This document shows, piece after piece, positions 53,447-61,024 of a DNA stretch of 64,000 nucleotides. This stretch comes from Lysobacteraceae bacterium 2PB (lineage in GTDB: Bacteria; Pseudomonadota; Gammaproteobacteria; Xanthomonadales; Xanthomonadaceae). The notes beneath the pieces are model-generated. The model worked only from the letters and a program-made list of their open reading frames with translations, was not told the DNA's origin and ran no database searches. Made by a program: the position numbers and the translations under genes. Position 1 is the stretch's first letter. Each line of letters begins with the position of its first letter. The DNA is taken from positions 120,648 to 184,647 of the forward strand of contig SCMT01000006.1 in NCBI GenBank assembly GCA_005502915.1, in the 5' to 3' direction.

Positions 53447-53504
53447 TGGAGGGAAGGCTCACGGCAAGTTCTGATGCCTCGGCCCTCTCCCGCACCCGCT
53501 TGAA

Positions 53505-53532
53505 CCCTCTCCCCCGCCAGCGGGGGAGAGGG
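53505..53532. repeat. CCCTCTCCCCCG palindromic repeat element
   Basis: CCCTCTCCCCCG (53505-53516) and its exact complement (53521-53532) flank CCAG, followed by CAGGGTGAGGG. This C/G-rich palindrome is the widespread REP-like repeat seen between genes in many Proteobacteria. It could also terminate nrdJ transcription. Confidence 0.7.
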
Positions 53533-53665
53533 CAGGGTGAGGGGGGCAGTCCCGCAAGACTTTCCGTCCGTCGTCCTTCGCTCGCCGGCCCGCGCCACGC
53601 ATCGAAGATCGCGCTACATTTTCATTGACGGGCACCCCGCCCGTTGTCCCTGACGAGGAACCACC

Positions 53666-54139
53666 ATGAGCAATGGCAATGTGATTACGGACGCGATTTC
53701 CGACGCCGCCGAAGCAGTGGCCGACAAAGCGAAGGAAGTCGGCGAAGCCGCCGCCAACACCCGCGCCGGCAAGGCCGTCACCAAGGCCGTCGGCAAGGCG
53801 AAGAAGGCCGCCACCAAGGCACGCAAGCAGGCCGGCAAGGTCGTCGGCGAAGCGAAGGCCAAGGCCGCCGCCGCCGTCGAAACCGTGAAGGCCAAGGTCT
53901 CCGGCAAGCCGGCGAAGAAGGCCGCGAAGAAAGCAGCCAAGAAAGCCGCCCCGGCCAAGAAGGCAGCGAAGAAAGCCGTGAAGAAGGCCGCGCCGAAGAA
54001 GGCCGTCGCCAAGGCCCCGGCGAAGAAGGCGCCTGCGAAGAAAGCCGCCGCCAAGAAGGCACCGGCCAAGAAGGCCGTGAAGAAAGTCGCGAAGAAGGCC
54101 GCCCCGAAGAAGGCAGCCAGGAAGGCCACGAAGAAGTAA
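53666..54139 (+). CDS. Histone H1-like Ala/Lys-rich DNA-binding protein
   Basis: The 157-residue protein is composed almost entirely of Ala and Lys from residue 45 onward, with repeated KKAAKKAA and PAKKAP units. The first 35 residues (VITDAISDAAEAVADKAKEVGEAAAN) are acidic and helical. The repeats resemble the C-terminal tail of eukaryotic H1 and the bacterial AlgR3/Hc1-like proteins, which bind and compact DNA. It lies between the two nrdJ genes, which is an unusual place. The low-complexity repeats make length change by slippage likely. Confidence 0.82.
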   Translation: MSNGNVITDAISDAAEAVADKAKEVGEAAANTRAGKAVTKAVGKAKKAATKARKQAGKVVGEAKAKAAAAVETVKAKVSGKPAKKAAKKAAKKAAPAKKAAKKAVKKAAPKKAVAKAPAKKAPAKKAAAKKAPAKKAVKKVAKKAAPKKAARKATKK

Positions 54140-54152
54140 GACGCATCACCCG

Positions 54153-54176
54153 CCCGCTCCCCGCACGGGGAGCGGG
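54153..54176 (+). terminator. GC-rich hairpin after the H1-like gene
   Basis: CCCGCTCCCCG (54153-54163) pairs perfectly with CGGGGAGCGGG (54166-54176), loop CA, 13 bp after the stop. No T-run follows, so it may only attenuate transcription into nrdJb. Confidence 0.5.
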
Positions 54177-54241
54177 ATGGACCGGAGCCCGGCTCCCGTC
54201 CGCACCCGACACCACATCACACGCATCCGGAAACACGTCTC

Positions 54242-55027
54242 ATGGCCGTCAAGATCGACAAGAAAATCAAGGGTTACGCCGTCCTCAAGCCGGAAGACAA
54301 GGCGAAGGAGGCCGCCCAGGCCGCGTCCGTGTCCCGCGCCGCCATCGAGGCCGAGCTGCCCGTGGCCGACGTCATCCAGATGCACGAGCGCATCGAGCGC
54401 CCCGACGTGCTGATCGGCAGCACCTACAAGATCAAGTCCCCGCTGGTCGAACACGCCATGTACGTGACGATCAACGACATCGTGCTCAACGCCGGCTCCG
54501 AGCACGAACAGCGCCGCCCCTTCGAGATCTTCATCAACTCCAAGTCGATGGAGCATTTCCAGTGGATCGTCGCGCTCACCCGCATCATGTCCGCCGTGTT
54601 CCGCAAGGGTGGCGACGTCACCTTCCTCGTCGAGGAAATGAAGGCCGTGTTCGACCCCAAGGGCGGCTACTACAAGGCCGGCGGCGTCTACATGCCGTCC
54701 CTCGTCGCCGAACTGGGCATGATCGTCGAAGACCACCTCAAGACCATCGGCCTGATGCACGACCCCGAGATGAGCGAGCACCAGCGCGCCCTCATCGCCG
54801 AGAAGCGCCGCGCCTACGAAGAGAACCGCTCAAAAAAAAAGCCTGAGCTGAGCGACGCCCCCGCCCAGGCCGACGGCGCCCCGCACCAGGAAGACATCGC
54901 CGTCACCGGCGAGGGCGTGTCCTTCCCGCCCTCCGCCACCATGTGCCACAAGTGCAGCACCAAGGCCGTCGTGATCATGGACGGCTGCGCGACTTGTTTG
55001 AATTGTGGGTATTCGAAGTGTGGGTGA
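54242..55027 (+). CDS. nrdJb: Class II ribonucleotide reductase, small part (TSCPD/zinc-binding, NrdJb-like)
   Basis: The 261-residue protein corresponds to the C-terminal part of one-piece B12-dependent reductases. Residues 60-180 form the TSCPD-like domain (YKIKSPLVEHAMYVTINDIVLN; PFEIFINSKSMEHFQWIVALTRIMSAVFRKGGD). The C-terminus carries the zinc-binding/redox Cys cluster: CHKC, then CATCLNCGYSKCG, which re-reduces the active site. Between them is a linker with KKK encoded by a run of nine A (54832-54840). It pairs with the large part at 51279. Confidence 0.88.
   Translation: MAVKIDKKIKGYAVLKPEDKAKEAAQAASVSRAAIEAELPVADVIQMHERIERPDVLIGSTYKIKSPLVEHAMYVTINDIVLNAGSEHEQRRPFEIFINSKSMEHFQWIVALTRIMSAVFRKGGDVTFLVEEMKAVFDPKGGYYKAGGVYMPSLVAELGMIVEDHLKTIGLMHDPEMSEHQRALIAEKRRAYEENRSKKKPELSDAPAQADGAPHQEDIAVTGEGVSFPPSATMCHKCSTKAVVIMDGCATCLNCGYSKCG
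54832..54841 (+). promoter_or_regulatory. A9-G slippery run within nrdJb
   Basis: The codons TCA AAA AAA AAG contain nine consecutive A then G, i.e. the heptamer A AAA AAG used for -1 frameshifting in dnaX. A -1 shift here would add K-A and then stop at the TGA overlapping GCCTGAG, just before the zinc-binding tail. Confidence 0.4.
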
Positions 55028-55060
55028 TGCGGCTTTGATGGTTAGAATCCAGGGGGCGCT

Positions 55061-55996
55061 ATGGAATTGCTTCTGAAGGGCGTAATTGCGCCTCTTCTTA
55101 TTGCAGGGATTGTTGCTGTCTTTCGACTAAGAGGAATGGTTTGGCTTGTTGGGCCAATACTGGTTAGAAAAAGAAAAGTTGAAAAAAGAAGATTGCTGCA
55201 GAGTTTTATTGTTTGGAACGGTGGCGGGCAGTCAGAGGAGAATATCTCGATTCGAATCCCTCAGAAATTGAGGGCTCGCCTGATCGCATCTAACGATGGG
55301 CTTGCGACGCAAGATGGAGATGTGATCAACATTGCGGCGTTACCGTCTGGGGATCGTTGCGAGATGCTGCTGGCACTTGATGAGGAAATCACGGGTGCTA
55401 CTCAAGTCAGTGTCCGATCTAAAGCGGTGAAAAAAGCGGCGTATGCAAAAGCAGAGAAAGACGTAGTTACCGCCTCCGGTCTCGGCTGGTTCTTATCTTT
55501 TTTGTTGATCGTTGTGTCTATTGCTGCTTTTATTGCGATAGATAGCTTTTTTTCTTCTGAGAGTGGTGAAAGGGGCGCTACTTCAGAAGAAAAAGGGAGT
55601 GAAACAAAGAGCGCCTGGCCGAACTGGGAGTCTGTCGGTGACTTTCCAAAAGGAGACTTGGCCAAGTACTATCCTTCGCCTTCTTTCCCGGTTGTTGCTG
55701 GTGCTGTTTCCAGAAAAGGGGATGTGGTAATGATCCCTTTCACCATCAACAATGTTTCTGAGCGATCTGTTACTTTCCGTGTTTCACTTTCTTCTTCGGA
55801 GTCATCTGAAGATCCTCGGCCTTGGGAGCGCAAGGATCTTGTGAATGACTTGGTTGTTGGTCCTGCCTCGCAAAAAAGCATCATTTTGAGCACATTCTTC
55901 CCCAAGAAAGTTGCTGAGGGATACGTCGTTGCGGAAGTTACTATGAGCTATGCAGACAATACGCATTTTGCTCGCAGGGTTTTTGAGGTTAAGTAA
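55061..55996 (+). CDS. Low-GC membrane protein of unknown function
   Basis: The 311-residue protein has two membrane helices: residues about 6-21 (KGVIAPLLIAGIVAVF) and about 143-163 (FLSFLLIVVSIAAFIAIDSFF). Between them is a cytoplasmic-looking domain (FIVWNGGGQSEENISIRIPQ), and after the second helix a Ser/Glu-rich linker and a beta-rich domain (VMIPFTINNVSERSVTFRVSLSS). The base composition is far more AT-rich than its neighbours and codon use differs, which indicates recent transfer. I do not recognise a family. Confidence 0.6.
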   Translation: MELLLKGVIAPLLIAGIVAVFRLRGMVWLVGPILVRKRKVEKRRLLQSFIVWNGGGQSEENISIRIPQKLRARLIASNDGLATQDGDVINIAALPSGDRCEMLLALDEEITGATQVSVRSKAVKKAAYAKAEKDVVTASGLGWFLSFLLIVVSIAAFIAIDSFFSSESGERGATSEEKGSETKSAWPNWESVGDFPKGDLAKYYPSPSFPVVAGAVSRKGDVVMIPFTINNVSERSVTFRVSLSSSESSEDPRPWERKDLVNDLVVGPASQKSIILSTFFPKKVAEGYVVAEVTMSYADNTHFARRVFEVK

Positions 55997-56020
55997 ATAT
56001 GTGGATGTGTAAACGCGCAA

Positions 56021-56126
56021 GGTGGACTGGTAGGGTGGCGGTGAGCGCAGCGAACCCCACCGCTCTCCGTGACGCTCGCACCAACCCCCAATGCAAACCC
56101 GCAACGGCCGCTGAAACGCGGCCGTT
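56021..56126. repeat. Palindromic repeat and terminator after the low-GC gene
   Basis: A GGGTGGCGGTGAGCGCAGCG...CCCACCGC-type element (about 56030-56065) is followed by AACGGCCGC/GCGGCCGTT (56103-56111/56118-56126) with TT just behind, a terminator-like hairpin. Such GTAGGGTGG palindromes recur across the island. Confidence 0.55.
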
Positions 56127-56249
56127 TGCGTTTGGGTCTGCCGTGACGGATGGCGCCATGGCCGGGTTTGCTGCGCTTGTCGGCAACCTGCGAGATCGAT
56201 GCAAGGTAATATCGGCCATCGCGCGCCGTGTCATCGCGCGCGGGCTGTG

Positions 56250-56714
56250 ATGATCCGCTTTCCGGAATCCGAAATGGAAACAAAATTCACCTTTTTCGTT
56301 TATGAGTTCAAGGATCCTTGGCGCGATCAGGTGTATTTGCATCATGGGCTGCGTGCAGAGGGTTTCGATGGAGATCGCTTCGAACGGTATTTCCTTGCCT
56401 TTTGGTTTGCCGCTGAGCGACTGAGTGACATGGATGCGTTTCTCGATGAGCTTGCGGAGGTCGAATCAGGCGTCAGGACTGAGGCCACGCTCGGCCACGG
56501 CCCATGGGACATTTTTGCAAGGAGAGACCACGTGGAATTCGTGAGCACTGTCTTCGACGAGTGGAACGACGGTGTCAACAATATATTCCCCTTCCATCAA
56601 TTCAAGCCGGTAGCACTGGCGTGGAGAAAGCATCTGTCCGTGCCCCCGACTTCCAAGGGCGATGTGTTCTCGATTAATGTGGATTCGCAGCCTGCACAAG
56701 GCCGTAAGGCGTAA
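56250..56714 (+). CDS. Hypothetical protein, possibly an orphan immunity-type protein
   Basis: The 154-residue protein has no signal peptide. It is rich in aromatic and acidic residues (TKFTFFVYEFKDPWRDQVYLH; RFERYFLAFWFAAERLSDMDAFLDELAEVE). This composition is common among small cytoplasmic immunity proteins of polymorphic toxins, but no toxin gene is adjacent, so that idea is speculative. ATG 56250 and ATG 56274 are both possible starts; neither has a good ribosome site. Confidence 0.5.
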   Translation: MIRFPESEMETKFTFFVYEFKDPWRDQVYLHHGLRAEGFDGDRFERYFLAFWFAAERLSDMDAFLDELAEVESGVRTEATLGHGPWDIFARRDHVEFVSTVFDEWNDGVNNIFPFHQFKPVALAWRKHLSVPPTSKGDVFSINVDSQPAQGRKA

Positions 56715-56834
56715 TCCGTAGGGTGGAACCCGCGTAGCGGATTCCACCGCTTCATGCCCCAGCCGCCATGGCCCGACTATGGCGACTGATACAAAGGCGG
56801 AATCGCCTTCGGCGGTTCCGCCCTACGGCAATCA
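56702..56834. repeat. Island repeat, copy 1 (about 133 bp)
   Basis: This segment is similar along its full length to 62301-62433. It contains two hairpins: GTGGAA...TTCCAC around CCCGC/GCGG, and GGCGGAA...TTCCGCC around CGCC/GGCG. Both copies follow the stop codon of an orphan gene, so the repeat may act as a 3' element or mark insertion points. Confidence 0.65.
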
Positions 56835-56857
56835 TGCGCGGACACGATATCGGAAGG

Positions 56858-57009
56858 TGTTCCCCGTTGTCGTCCCAGTGTCGCACCGTGCTCGGCGCGT
56901 CAAGGTCGGGGCGAGTTGCGGTGCAAACCTTGACGCGCCTGCGCGCGATGCGGTGTTGATTCGCCAACGGCGCCCACGGTGGGCGTCGGGCGAATCAAGG
57001 AATGCCGTC
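56858..57009 (+). promoter_or_regulatory. Structured leader of small repeated gene, copy 1
   Basis: The leader holds two hairpins: GCGCGTCAAGGT (56895-56906) with its exact complement at 56927-56938, and GATTCGCC (56956-56963) with GGCGAATC (56987-56994), the latter enclosing CGCCCAC/GTGGGCG. The AAGGA ribosome site begins immediately after the second hairpin. Almost the same sequence precedes copy 2, so the structure is conserved and may control transcription or translation. Confidence 0.6.
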
Positions 57010-57183
57010 ATGCTCAAGCCGCCCAACGTCCTGCTCGTCGAAGTCCCCCCGCAGTTCATCGCCCTGTGCGAAACCACCGGCGTCAGCCCCCAGGCCGCCC
57101 TGCGCGGCATGGCCGCGATGATCTGCGGCCTGCGATACGACCCCGACGACCGGCTGGTGCCGCTGGAGGGTGAGGCCGCGTGA
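57010..57183 (+). CDS. RHH-like small protein of the repeated family, copy 1
   Basis: The 57-residue protein has a beta-strand-like N-terminus (PNVLLVEVPPQ) followed by two helices (FIALCETTG and AALRGMAAMICGL) separated by VSPQ, which is the layout of a ribbon-helix-helix DNA-binding domain. The tail (DRLVPLEGEAA) is acidic. The copies at 58388 and 61346 differ by one to a few residues. The fold call is inferred from pattern; I recall similar unnamed short proteins in other Xanthomonadaceae. An imperfect GC-rich hairpin follows the stop. Confidence 0.7.
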   Translation: MLKPPNVLLVEVPPQFIALCETTGVSPQAALRGMAAMICGLRYDPDDRLVPLEGEAA

Positions 57184-57333
57184 GGTGTGCCCGGGCGCGG
57201 GCGATGCCTGTGCCCGGTGATTTCGACCGATAATGAAGCGTGACAGTGCACAAGACAGGCGTCCGAGTCATTTGTAGTATCCCTGACGCCCGATGGGTAG
57301 CCGGAGTCGCACGAGCCTTTCAACGAATCCACT

Positions 57334-57972
57334 ATGAAGCCAATATCCACCGCACGACTTCTCGTATTGTTCTCGATCCTGCTGCTGCTTCTGCAGGTTC
57401 CATTCTCCGCGCAAGCTTCGTACAAGAATCCAAAGTCACTCACGCCAGTCAGCGACGGCGCTCGATACGTGCTTGCGAGCCCCTACATTTTTCGCTCCGT
57501 AGTCATGGGAATGCAGGGCGAAATCACGCTAGGGGCCGGAAGCTACACTGTGATGTACAGGGATAAGCATGGTGAATACCTCTTAGTCGATGAGGAGAAC
57601 TTTCGACTGATGCTGGAGTCGAAAAAGGAAGGAAATCCACCGATCCATTTTCACAAGATGTCGGTCGCTGGCATCTATCTGCCGAAGGATCCAGCTGTCG
57701 GTGCGAGGATATTCATCGTCACTCCGGGCGGTGAGGATCATACCCGGGCATCGAAGTCGGTCGTCGAAGCCCCGCGCGCGAATTTTGTGCCGGTGCAACC
57801 GAGCGTTCCGGCGGCCATCGGTTTTCCGATCGCGAATTCGATCATCAACGCAATGATCAGGATCGGCGAGGGAAAGTTCAAATTCATGAAAGGGATCGAG
57901 CATGATCATGCATTGAGGCAGTTGCTTGATCTGAAACCCCCATCGGCAGATGGCGCTGCGCAAAAGCCATAA
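57334..57972 (+). CDS. Exported protein of unknown function, 212 aa
   Basis: The N-terminus (TARLLVLFSILLLLLQVPFSAQA) is a signal peptide. The mature chain starts with an extended domain (YVLASPYIFRSVVMGMQGEITLGAGSYTVMY in pieces) that looks like a beta-barrel or sandwich, then a helical C-terminal part (SIINAMIRIGEGKFKFMKGIEHDHAL). The gene is AT-richer than the core genome. I do not recognise a family. It lies between two copies of the small repeated gene. Confidence 0.6.
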   Translation: MKPISTARLLVLFSILLLLLQVPFSAQASYKNPKSLTPVSDGARYVLASPYIFRSVVMGMQGEITLGAGSYTVMYRDKHGEYLLVDEENFRLMLESKKEGNPPIHFHKMSVAGIYLPKDPAVGARIFIVTPGGEDHTRASKSVVEAPRANFVPVQPSVPAAIGFPIANSIINAMIRIGEGKFKFMKGIEHDHALRQLLDLKPPSADGAAQKP

Positions 57973-58237
57973 CGCGTAAGGTGGTCTCGTAAGACCGTAG
58001 GCGTATGGCTGTTGTAAGTCCATAACCCGCACATAGGGCGCACCTAGGTGCGCCGCATGCGAGTAGGCACACTGCAAAACGGCGGGCTTGAGCGCCGTAG
58101 GGTGGGCATCCTGCCCACCGCTTACGGTGAAGTGATAGAAGTCCTTGCTTCGATTATTGCGTGCCACCGCTTCACGATCGCAATGGTGGGCAGGATGCCC
58201 ACCCTACGCGATGGCGCGGAGAGGGTATCGAGAAGTG
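57973..58237. repeat. Inverted-repeat element between island genes
   Basis: The segments 58097-58119 and 58185-58207 are perfect 23-bp inverted repeats (GTAGGGTGGGCATCC... type), each itself nearly palindromic, with 65 bp between them. The rest of the region up to the leader of copy 2 holds shorter palindromes (GCGCACCTAGGTGCGC at about 58038-58053) and no gene. Confidence 0.6.
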
Positions 58238-58387
58238 TGCCCCGTTGCCGTCCCAGTGTCGCACCGTGCTCGGCGCGTCAAGGTCGGGGCGAGTTGCGAT
58301 GCAAACCTTGACGCGCCTGCGCGCGATGCGCCTCTGACTCGCCAACGGCGCCCACGGTGGGCGTCGGGCGAATCAAGGAATGCCGTC
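58238..58387 (+). promoter_or_regulatory. Structured leader of small repeated gene, copy 2
   Basis: This is nearly identical to the leader of copy 1. The first hairpin is GCGCGTCAAGGT (58273-58284) with 58305-58316. The outer arm of the second is broken by a base change (GACTCGCC instead of GATTCGCC), but the inner CGCCCAC/GTGGGCG pair is kept. Confidence 0.6.
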
Positions 58388-58561
58388 ATGCTGAAGCAGC
58401 CCAACGTCCTGCTCGTCGAAGTCCCCCCGCAGTTCATCGCCCTGTGCGAAACCACCGGCGTCAGCCCCCAGGCCGCCCTGCGCGGCATGGCCGCGATGAT
58501 CTGCGGCCTGCGATACGACGCCGACGACCGGCTGGTGCCGTTGGAGGGCGAAGCCGCGTGA
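58388..58561 (+). CDS. RHH-like small protein of the repeated family, copy 2
   Basis: The 57-residue product differs from copy 1 by Q for P at residue 4 and A for P in the RYDxDD motif. The upstream leader and ribosome site match copy 1. A terminator-like hairpin (CCCGGGCG at 58568-58575 with CGCCCGGG at 58588-58595, then TTT) follows the stop, so this looks like a complete, self-contained transcription unit. Confidence 0.7.
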   Translation: MLKQPNVLLVEVPPQFIALCETTGVSPQAALRGMAAMICGLRYDADDRLVPLEGEAA

Positions 58562-58567
58562 GGTGTG

Positions 58568-58598
58568 CCCGGGCGCGGGTTGTCCCCCGCCCGGGTTT
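58568..58598 (+). terminator. Terminator after small gene copy 2
   Basis: CCCGGGCG pairs with CGCCCGGG, with CGGG/CCCC extending the stem inwards, and TTT follows. It sits 6 bp after the stop and would also separate this unit from the convergent effector gene. Confidence 0.65.
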
Positions 58599-58634
58599 CG
58601 CAATGGGTCTGCATCGACAGCAGGCGTGCGCGGC

Positions 58635-60455
58635 TCAGGCCAAGCGAGGCCCCTTGGGGACAGGCCCATCCGGTCCGTCCAATCCCTGTGTGGGCGGTGG
58701 TGGCTGCAGGTTCGGCGCCAAGGCTTGCTTCTGGTTGATGTCCGCGACGTTGTCGCTGCTCTGCGACAACCGCTGACCGGCCAGTTGTCCGACATCACCG
58801 ACAGCGGTCTTCGCCCAGGGCGCGGAGAGATCGGCGGTGTCGGTCATGCCGACCTTGGTGCCGTCCGGGGTAAAGCGCGCGGCGCCGATGGTGTCCAGCC
58901 CGCGCTCGCGAGCCTTCTCCACCAGTCCCGCTGCGAGTTGCCGGCTGATCTCGTCCGGCTGGCGGCCCATCTGCGCGTCGCGCTCCTTCACCACACGCAA
59001 CGCAGCGAGATACATGGCGTGGTTCTGGTGTGCGGGGTCGTCGAGCAGGAGGCTGGCATGCCGCTGCGGCGCGGCTTGCTGGCCCTGTGCCGGGTCAGCC
59101 AGGTCCTCCGCATCTGCCCTGCGCCCACGCAAGGGCTCGTGTCGGCCTGGCGGCGCATGCGGCTGATCTGGCGGTATGCCGGGTACATCGGGACGACCGG
59201 CCGGGGCTCGCATGCCTGGCGCTGCCGGATTGGGTTCAGGTGCGGCCGGCTGCGCGTGCTCCGGCCGCAAGGCGGGTGCGCGAGGATCAACGTGCAGCAG
59301 AGGCGTGACCACACCGTCGCGGTTGATATTTAGATCTATGACCCCGTTTCCGCGGTCCACGCGGGTGATCTGGCTTCGCTCGATTTCGCTCCACTGGCCA
59401 CCGACGTAGGCCACGCCCTGACCGTCACGATTCCAGTGAACGAAATCGTCGCCCGCCACGTAGAAGCCGGCCTGCGGCCTTCCGTTGCGCGGCTGCGGAT
59501 GACCTTCGGACATCGTGCCGCCACGATCCAGGGCAGCAATGAAGCGCTGCGATGCTTCCGGGCTGAGAAACAACGAACGCACCGTGTCGTACTGGAATCC
59601 GAGGTCGGGATTCGCTGGATTCGGCTGGTGTGCGGCGACTGGCCCGACAAGCGGATTGGCCACGACGTTCGTCCAGGCTTGCGACAGCGGGTTGTCCGGC
59701 GACGCATTGCGCAGTGCGTTGAAGACTGCAATGCCACGCAAGGTGTTGTCGGCCCCGCTCTGGATGTAATCCGGATCGCCATTCCTCTGGTTGGGGAGCA
59801 GGGCGTCAATCGCCGTCTTGACCTCGTCTGGGGAGGTCAGCGTTCCGGCTTCGACACGACGCATGATGCCGGGCCAGTGGCCGTTGCCGGCCTGGTTCTG
59901 CAGTTTCATGAACATGCCCGCCAACTTCGCCTGATCTTCTTCGGACGCGTTGCGGTATGTGTCCGTGCGCCTCAGTCTTTCAAGCGCGGAATCGGCATTG
60001 CCGCGAACCGCATCCTCTGTTGTCACGCCGTCGACATGCTGGGTGTCTAGGCCATGTACGAACGCCTTGCCCTGGTTGGATGCGAGGAAGCGATTGATGT
60101 TCGTTCGATCGATGTCGTGCGCGCCCGCAGCCCTCATCTCTCGCCCCGTGCGCTGCAGCGCTTCGAGCGTGCTGCCGTATGCAGTCTGTGTGAGCTCCAC
60201 CGTGGCGCGGTCGGGCTGCACCGCCGCCCACCGCTGGTAGCTGTCGAGCATCTGGCGCGCGACATCGGGGTGCTGACCCAGGTCGATCTGCAGCGTGCCG
60301 AACGAGTATCCGCTGTTGCCCACCGGCTCCATGACGCCGTCGCGGACATTGCCCGCGAAGCTGAGTCGATACGAGACGTCTCGTCCTGCGTTACTGCCTT
60401 CGGAGGTGACGCCGACGGCGAAATATGCGGCGGCCCTGAGTTCATCTCTCGTCAT
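58635..60455 (-). CDS. Xanthomonadales type IV secretion effector (X-Tfe) with XVIPCD, likely peptidoglycan hydrolase
   Basis: The 606-residue protein ends in an XVIPCD secretion domain (residues about 466-606): LLLDDPAHQNHAMYLAALRVV, MGRQPDEISRQLAAGLVEKA, RGLDTIGAARFTPDGTKV, then a Gln-rich tail (SDNVADINQKQALAP). This domain is recognised by VirD4 of the bacterial-killing type IV secretion system. The N-terminal 250 residues (GVTSEGS with a candidate catalytic Glu at residue 19, then SGYSFGTLQIDLG) look like a lysozyme-type domain. The middle (about 330-420) is a putative calcium/beta region, followed by a Pro-rich linker. It is translationally coupled to the lipoprotein gene upstream, its likely immunity protein. 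Confidence 0.88.
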   Translation of the reverse strand: MTRDELRAAAYFAVGVTSEGSNAGRDVSYRLSFAGNVRDGVMEPVGNSGYSFGTLQIDLGQHPDVARQMLDSYQRWAAVQPDRATVELTQTAYGSTLEALQRTGREMRAAGAHDIDRTNINRFLASNQGKAFVHGLDTQHVDGVTTEDAVRGNADSALERLRRTDTYRNASEEDQAKLAGMFMKLQNQAGNGHWPGIMRRVEAGTLTSPDEVKTAIDALLPNQRNGDPDYIQSGADNTLRGIAVFNALRNASPDNPLSQAWTNVVANPLVGPVAAHQPNPANPDLGFQYDTVRSLFLSPEASQRFIAALDRGGTMSEGHPQPRNGRPQAGFYVAGDDFVHWNRDGQGVAYVGGQWSEIERSQITRVDRGNGVIDLNINRDGVVTPLLHVDPRAPALRPEHAQPAAPEPNPAAPGMRAPAGRPDVPGIPPDQPHAPPGRHEPLRGRRADAEDLADPAQGQQAAPQRHASLLLDDPAHQNHAMYLAALRVVKERDAQMGRQPDEISRQLAAGLVEKARERGLDTIGAARFTPDGTKVGMTDTADLSAPWAKTAVGDVGQLAGQRLSQSSDNVADINQKQALAPNLQPPPPTQGLDGPDGPVPKGPRLA

Positions 60456-61024
60456 CTGCTTTCCTCTTCCTTGCCTGAAAGACAGGCCTGCACCCATGGC
60501 TGGGAGGCGAGTTCCTGTAGCGAGGTGGTCGCATCCTCGACGCTTTCGAAATCGGCGAAGCAGCGGCCATCCTTCCCATCCAGATCGCCGAGCTTGCCGC
60601 TGCACAGGCGCAAGGGTCGATCGATGGTCTCCCAGCCGGTGTTGCACTCGGTCTGGGTCTCGCTGCCGGGCCGGCCGCAAATCCGGGTACGTCGCGCTTC
60701 CAGAGGAGACATTGCTTCCGCGATGACCCGGCCTTCGTAGCTGTCTCCTGAAGCGAAATACGACCATGTGCCGCAAATGCGTTTACCGCGCTGCAGCAGC
60801 ACGTAGCGGCCGCACTGTTCTGGAGCGTCGGTGCCTGCGCAGGATTCCCAAACGCCTGCGAATGGTGTCGATGCCGGGAGCTCCGATTTCGCGTCGCTTG
60901 GGCCCGGCAAGGGCGCAGGCGATGTCGTTACCTGTGGCGGGGACTTCGCACAGCCGGTTGCGGATATCACGGAAATGGCGAGAAAGATCCCAGCGCCGAG
61001 GCATGGCCAGAGCCTGCTTTTCAT
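60452..61024 (-). CDS. Probable immunity lipoprotein (X-Tfi) for the XVIPCD effector
   Basis: The 190-residue protein has a lipoprotein signal with Cys at residue 25 (ISATGC), so it is anchored in the periplasm, where a peptidoglycan-degrading toxin would act. A Pro/Ser linker leads to a domain with many Cys (VWESCAGTDAPEQCGRYVLL; RICGTWSYFASGDSYEGRV; RICGRPGSETQTECNTGW), a pattern I associate with X-Tfi proteins. Its stop overlaps the effector start (ATGA). The immunity function follows from this pairing and from known X-Tfe/X-Tfi loci. Confidence 0.82.
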   Translation of the reverse strand: MKSRLWPCLGAGIFLAISVISATGCAKSPPQVTTSPAPLPGPSDAKSELPASTPFAGVWESCAGTDAPEQCGRYVLLQRGKRICGTWSYFASGDSYEGRVIAEAMSPLEARRTRICGRPGSETQTECNTGWETIDRPLRLCSGKLGDLDGKDGRCFADFESVEDATTSLQELASQPWVQACLSGKEEESR

